Shown piece after piece: positions 5,968 to 7,548 of a stretch of DNA of 7,548 nucleotides. Position numbers and translations under genes: made by a program. The DNA comes from Candidatus Woesearchaeota archaeon (lineage in GTDB: Archaea > Nanobdellota > Nanobdellia > Woesearchaeales > GW2011-AR9), in contig JACOZM010000052.1 in NCBI GenBank assembly GCA_016181345.1, positions 1 through 7,548 of the forward strand. Direction: 5' to 3'. Each line of letters begins with the position of its first letter. The first letter of the stretch is position 1. A model generated the notes under the pieces. That model saw only the letters and a list, made by a program, of their open reading frames with translations, was not told the DNA's origin and did no database searches.

Positions 5968-6005
5968 ACAAGAAAAGATCATAAAAGAAAAAATGAAACA
6001 AAATA

Positions 6006-6017
6006 TTTTTAAAATAT
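6006..6017 (+). promoter_or_regulatory. TATA box for the 65-aa gene
   Basis: TTTTTAAAATAT is centred about 25 nt before the ATG at 6036, the same leaderless spacing as the other left-hand genes. This is the main evidence that the small ORF is expressed. Confidence 0.5.
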
Positions 6018-6035
6018 CCTACTTCTAAAATAAGA

Positions 6036-6233
6036 ATGAATGAGCTGGAATTAATCGGATATCTGTTTACTGGAATAAGTGGCGGGATGATGGGTTCAAT
6101 TGCTTATGATTACATTCAAAGAACCTACCATAAAAGATCATTTGAAGAAGCAGTTTCTATCCTTCCTCTTCATCAACGTATGCTCTGTGAGAACATGATC
6201 CAGCAACAAGAAAAAAATCCAAGATATCAATAA
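6036..6233 (+). CDS. Hypothetical 65-aa protein with a glycine-rich N-terminal hydrophobic segment
   Basis: I do not recognise this protein. It starts MNELELIGYLF and has one hydrophobic, glycine-rich stretch (about 6-27, with GISGGMMGS) that could be a short membrane helix or a membrane-associated hairpin. A polar, amphipathic helical part follows (about 33-60) with H, R, E and Q, containing one cysteine (C51). The ORF is short, but it has a TATA box at the expected spacing and codon use like its neighbours, and it lies between two independent transcription units. A small membrane-bound accessory protein is a guess only. Confidence 0.6.
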   Translation: MNELELIGYLFTGISGGMMGSIAYDYIQRTYHKRSFEEAVSILPLHQRMLCENMIQQQEKNPRYQ

Positions 6234-6333
6234 TTATTGTATCAGCATTTTTAAGGTGGTTTTATCTCATTATTTATCCAACCACACCTCTTCTATCACT
6301 TTCCTGAACCTATCAACTCCACTTCCATAAACC

Positions 6334-6342
6334 ATATAAATA
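6334..6342 (+). promoter_or_regulatory. Archaeal TATA box for the 79-aa membrane protein
   Basis: ATATAAATA is centred about 35 nt upstream of the ATG at 6373, implying a leader of roughly 8-10 nt. It is the last archaeal-style promoter seen before the sequence changes character. Confidence 0.5.
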
Positions 6343-6372
6343 CCTCTTTTTCTGAATAAATAAAGATCAATT

Positions 6373-6612
6373 ATGGATTTAGACTTAGGAAAACGATTGG
6401 AAGAGGAGAATCAGAAAGAACTCGAACGGCGAGCCGAACTTCTGCAAGAACCTGATCAACCTGGAAATGATCCCTTAGAAAGCAGAGAAGAAACCTTAAC
6501 CTCACCTTCTCAAGTCCAAGAGCAAAAAACAAAATCTTCCGAAGCAAAATTTATTGTCATCGCCGTGATTATTATTATCGTTATTTTTAGCTTATGGCAC
6601 GGGTTCTGCTGA
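6373..6612 (+). CDS. Single-pass membrane protein, probably truncated or fused at its 3' end
   Basis: The ORF gives 79 aa: a highly charged, E/K/Q-rich cytosolic N-terminus (1-57, helix-forming, with prolines at 27, 30, 34 and 45), then one strongly hydrophobic helix AKFIVIAVIIIIVIFSL (58-74), ending WHGFC. The N-terminus has no signal peptide, and the K59 flank suggests N-in topology with the C-terminal side outside the cell. A protein of this design normally carries an extracytoplasmic domain after the helix. Here it stops within five residues, exactly where the sequence turns bacterial and where the next ORF opens in another frame. The visible C-terminus is therefore suspect: it may be a junction artefact, or the first half of a frameshifted membrane-anchored PPIase. 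The archaeal TATA box ties its 5' end to the left-hand genome. Confidence 0.55.
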   Translation: MDLDLGKRLEEENQKELERRAELLQEPDQPGNDPLESREETLTSPSQVQEQKTKSSEAKFIVIAVIIIIVIFSLWHGFC

Positions 6613-6667
6613 TCCGGTAAGCGTCTTTTTCAAAAAAATCTACCCAGCTTTTTTTGTCGGCAACACA

Positions 6668-7318
6668 ATGGTTTCAATCTATGACCATAATCAGCATCAA
6701 GCGATAGCTTTTGGTCTTGATCCAAATATTGGTTTCGCAGCAGCAAGAAATCAGCTGATTGCGCAATTAAAAGCCCAAGCACTAGCAAAAAATCTTGGCG
6801 TTTTTCCCGCAGATGTCCAGCAATCGCAAGAGAAAGTTTTTTTGACCAAACACAAGCAAGAAGAGCTTAAAGACATTAGATGGGACTTTGACCGTCTTGT
6901 GGTTTTGTCTTCGGCGATTAAGGCTCAGCTTGCTGTGAAATATTATTCTGACCGCAACTCAAACAAGGCAGATGACATTTTAAGGCGCATAAAAAACGGC
7001 ACGGATTTTGAGAGTATCGCCAAGGCGGAGAGTGATGATAAAATAACAGGCCAGTTCGGCGGCGATATGGGATTTTTTGAGCGGGGGGACATTTTGCCGG
7101 AGTTGGAAAACAAAATTATTTCTGCCCCGCAGGGGCAAGTGTTTGATCAAATTGTTGTCAGCCGCCTGGGCTATCACATTATCTATCCTGTTGAAACTGC
7201 GGAAGTTGATGGGGTTACCAAATGGCACGCCAAGCACATCCTTATTGAGGGTTCTGGTTTTGTCGAATGGCTGGCAAGCCAGACTGCAAATGTTCGCGTT
7301 TGGCAAATTATACGTTAA
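6668..7318 (+). CDS. Parvulin/SurA-like peptidyl-prolyl isomerase, N-terminally incomplete
   Basis: A 216-aa reading from the first ATG, but the frame stays open back to 6569 and encodes a hydrophobic stretch followed by YGTGSADPV and YPAFFVGNT. In CPR-bacterial SurA-like proteins the membrane anchor and the start of the folded domain lie there, so the true N-terminus is upstream and lost or out of frame. Seen: a SurA_N-like helical region (about 8-90) with LGVFPADV; a parvulin core (about 98-175) with FESIAK, GGDMGFFERGD (131-141) and the closing LGYHII (167-172); and the start of a second rotamase-like element, WHAKHILI (186-193), ending in a short FxEWL tail. Parvulins catalyse cis-trans isomerisation at prolines; SurA types act outside the membrane on exported proteins. 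The DNA is visibly richer in G+C than the left part. It reads as bacterial, not archaeal. Confidence 0.8.
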   Translation: MVSIYDHNQHQAIAFGLDPNIGFAAARNQLIAQLKAQALAKNLGVFPADVQQSQEKVFLTKHKQEELKDIRWDFDRLVVLSSAIKAQLAVKYYSDRNSNKADDILRRIKNGTDFESIAKAESDDKITGQFGGDMGFFERGDILPELENKIISAPQGQVFDQIVVSRLGYHIIYPVETAEVDGVTKWHAKHILIEGSGFVEWLASQTANVRVWQIIR

Positions 7319-7328
7319 AAGCTATAAT
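7300..7328 (+). promoter_or_regulatory. Bacterial sigma70-type promoter for tRNA-Gly
   Basis: The -35 box TTGGCA (7300-7305; one mismatch to TTGACA) and the -10 box TATAAT (7323-7328; perfect) are separated by exactly 17 bp. Transcription would begin near 7335, a few bases before the tRNA at 7342. The -35 box overlaps the last codons of the PPIase gene. The TATAAT is only about 17 nt from the tRNA, too close to be an archaeal TATA box. Confidence 0.8.
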
Positions 7329-7341
7329 TACATAACCTTTG

Positions 7342-7415
7342 GCAGGATTAGTATAGTGGTAGTATGCAACCTTCCCAAGGTTGAGGTGCCGGTTCGATTC
7401 CGGTATCCTGCTCCA
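7342..7415 (+). tRNA. tRNA-Gly(CCC), bacterial type with encoded CCA
   Basis: Cloverleaf seen: acceptor GCAGGAT (7342-7348) with ATCCTGC (7405-7411), D-arm containing the AGTGGTA loop, anticodon stem CAACC (7367-7371) with GGTTG (7379-7383), loop TTCCCAA with anticodon CCC (7374-7376) reading GGG, and T-arm GCCGG TTCGATT CCGGT. The discriminator is T (7412), followed by a genomic CCA (7413-7415). U73 in tRNA-Gly is a bacterial identity feature (archaeal tRNA-Gly normally has A73), and the encoded CCA agrees. There is no intron. It contrasts with the archaeal tRNA-Thr earlier in the window. Confidence 0.95.
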
Positions 7416-7420
7416 AAAAT

Positions 7421-7548
7421 ATGAATCAAAAACTTCTGCCAGTGGGCGAGTTGATCAAGCAGTCTTGGGAATTATTTAAGGCCAATTTCAAAACCTTTTT
7501 TGTCATTGCTTTGCTGCTTACAGTAGTTAGTGTAATTCCTAGTTTGGC
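7421..7548 (+). CDS. Membrane protein, N-terminal fragment (runs off right edge)
   Basis: The 42 visible codons start MNQKLLPVGELIKQSWELF, then a basic stretch KANFK, then a hydrophobic helix FFVIALLLTVVSVIPSL that continues past the window. The LPVGELIKQSWELFKANFKTF pattern (amphipathic entry helix, then membrane helix) is familiar from polytopic membrane proteins of CPR bacteria, often annotated as glycerophosphodiester phosphodiesterase membrane-domain-like or just hypothetical. The ATG is only 5 nt after the tRNA-Gly CCA, leaving no room for a Shine-Dalgarno sequence outside the tRNA. The mRNA would be released leaderless by tRNA 3' processing, or the true start is a later codon such as GTG at 7442. 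Confidence 0.6.
   Translation, partial: MNQKLLPVGELIKQSWELFKANFKTFFVIALLLTVVSVIPSL

Noticed and set aside
6254..6289. Imperfect inverted repeat AGGTGGTT/AACCACACCT upstream of the 79-aa gene
   Set aside because: It needs a 2-nt bulge and an 18-nt loop and has no T-run; too weak to call a terminator or operator.
6980..7306. 108-codon minus-strand ORF opposite the PPIase
   Set aside because: It is antisense to a well-supported parvulin domain and shows no recognisable motif.
7077..7424. 115-codon plus-strand ORF over the PPIase end and tRNA-Gly
   Set aside because: It runs straight through a clear tRNA and is out of frame with the parvulin domain motifs; it is a shadow ORF.
1..7548. CRISPR array, transposase, integrase, toxin-antitoxin or defence island
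   Set aside because: No regularly spaced repeats and no protein with such motifs were found on either strand; the only repeat of note is the tRNA-end pair.

Overview
Most of this window (about 1-6600) reads as low-G+C archaeal DNA, probably from a DPANN-type lineage such as Woesearchaeota or Pacearchaeota. Four things support an archaeon: the start of an ABCE1/Rli1 gene, a tRNA-Thr with a bulge-helix-bulge (BHB) intron and no encoded CCA, TATA boxes sitting about 23-28 nt upstream of most start codons (leaderless transcripts), and very small compact genes. The DPANN label is inferred from gene size and style, not proven.

Layout, left to right: the N-terminal 188 codons of ABCE1 on the minus strand (1-564); an A+T-rich divergent intergenic region; a 54-aa four-cysteine zinc-ribbon gene (831-995); a DUF475/TerC-like membrane protein (1109-2065); tRNA-Thr(CGT) with a 38-nt intron (2179-2289), followed 97 bp later by a second copy of its 3' end; a GNAT-type acetyltransferase (2490-2945); a two-gene ABC exporter, ATPase plus ABC-2 permease (3053-4794); a radical-SAM enzyme with CX4CX2C spacing (4887-5942), whose 3' end carries two consecutive 11-bp hairpins; a 65-aa hypothetical (6036-6233); and a 79-aa single-pass membrane protein (6373-6612). 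The genes are mostly independent transcription units; only the ABC pair is a clear operon.

From about 6600 to the end the character changes to bacterial. There is a parvulin/SurA-like peptidyl-prolyl isomerase lacking its own N-terminus, a perfectly spaced sigma70-type promoter (TTGGCA-N17-TATAAT), a tRNA-Gly(CCC) with U73 and encoded CCA, and the start of a membrane protein. This part resembles CPR/Patescibacteria. The switch falls inside or next to a membrane-helix coding stretch, where the reading frame also breaks. The simplest explanation is a chimeric contig (archaeon joined to CPR bacterium in a metagenome assembly). A real inter-domain recombination is the more interesting alternative.

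No CRISPR array, transposase, integrase or obvious new multi-gene defence system was seen.
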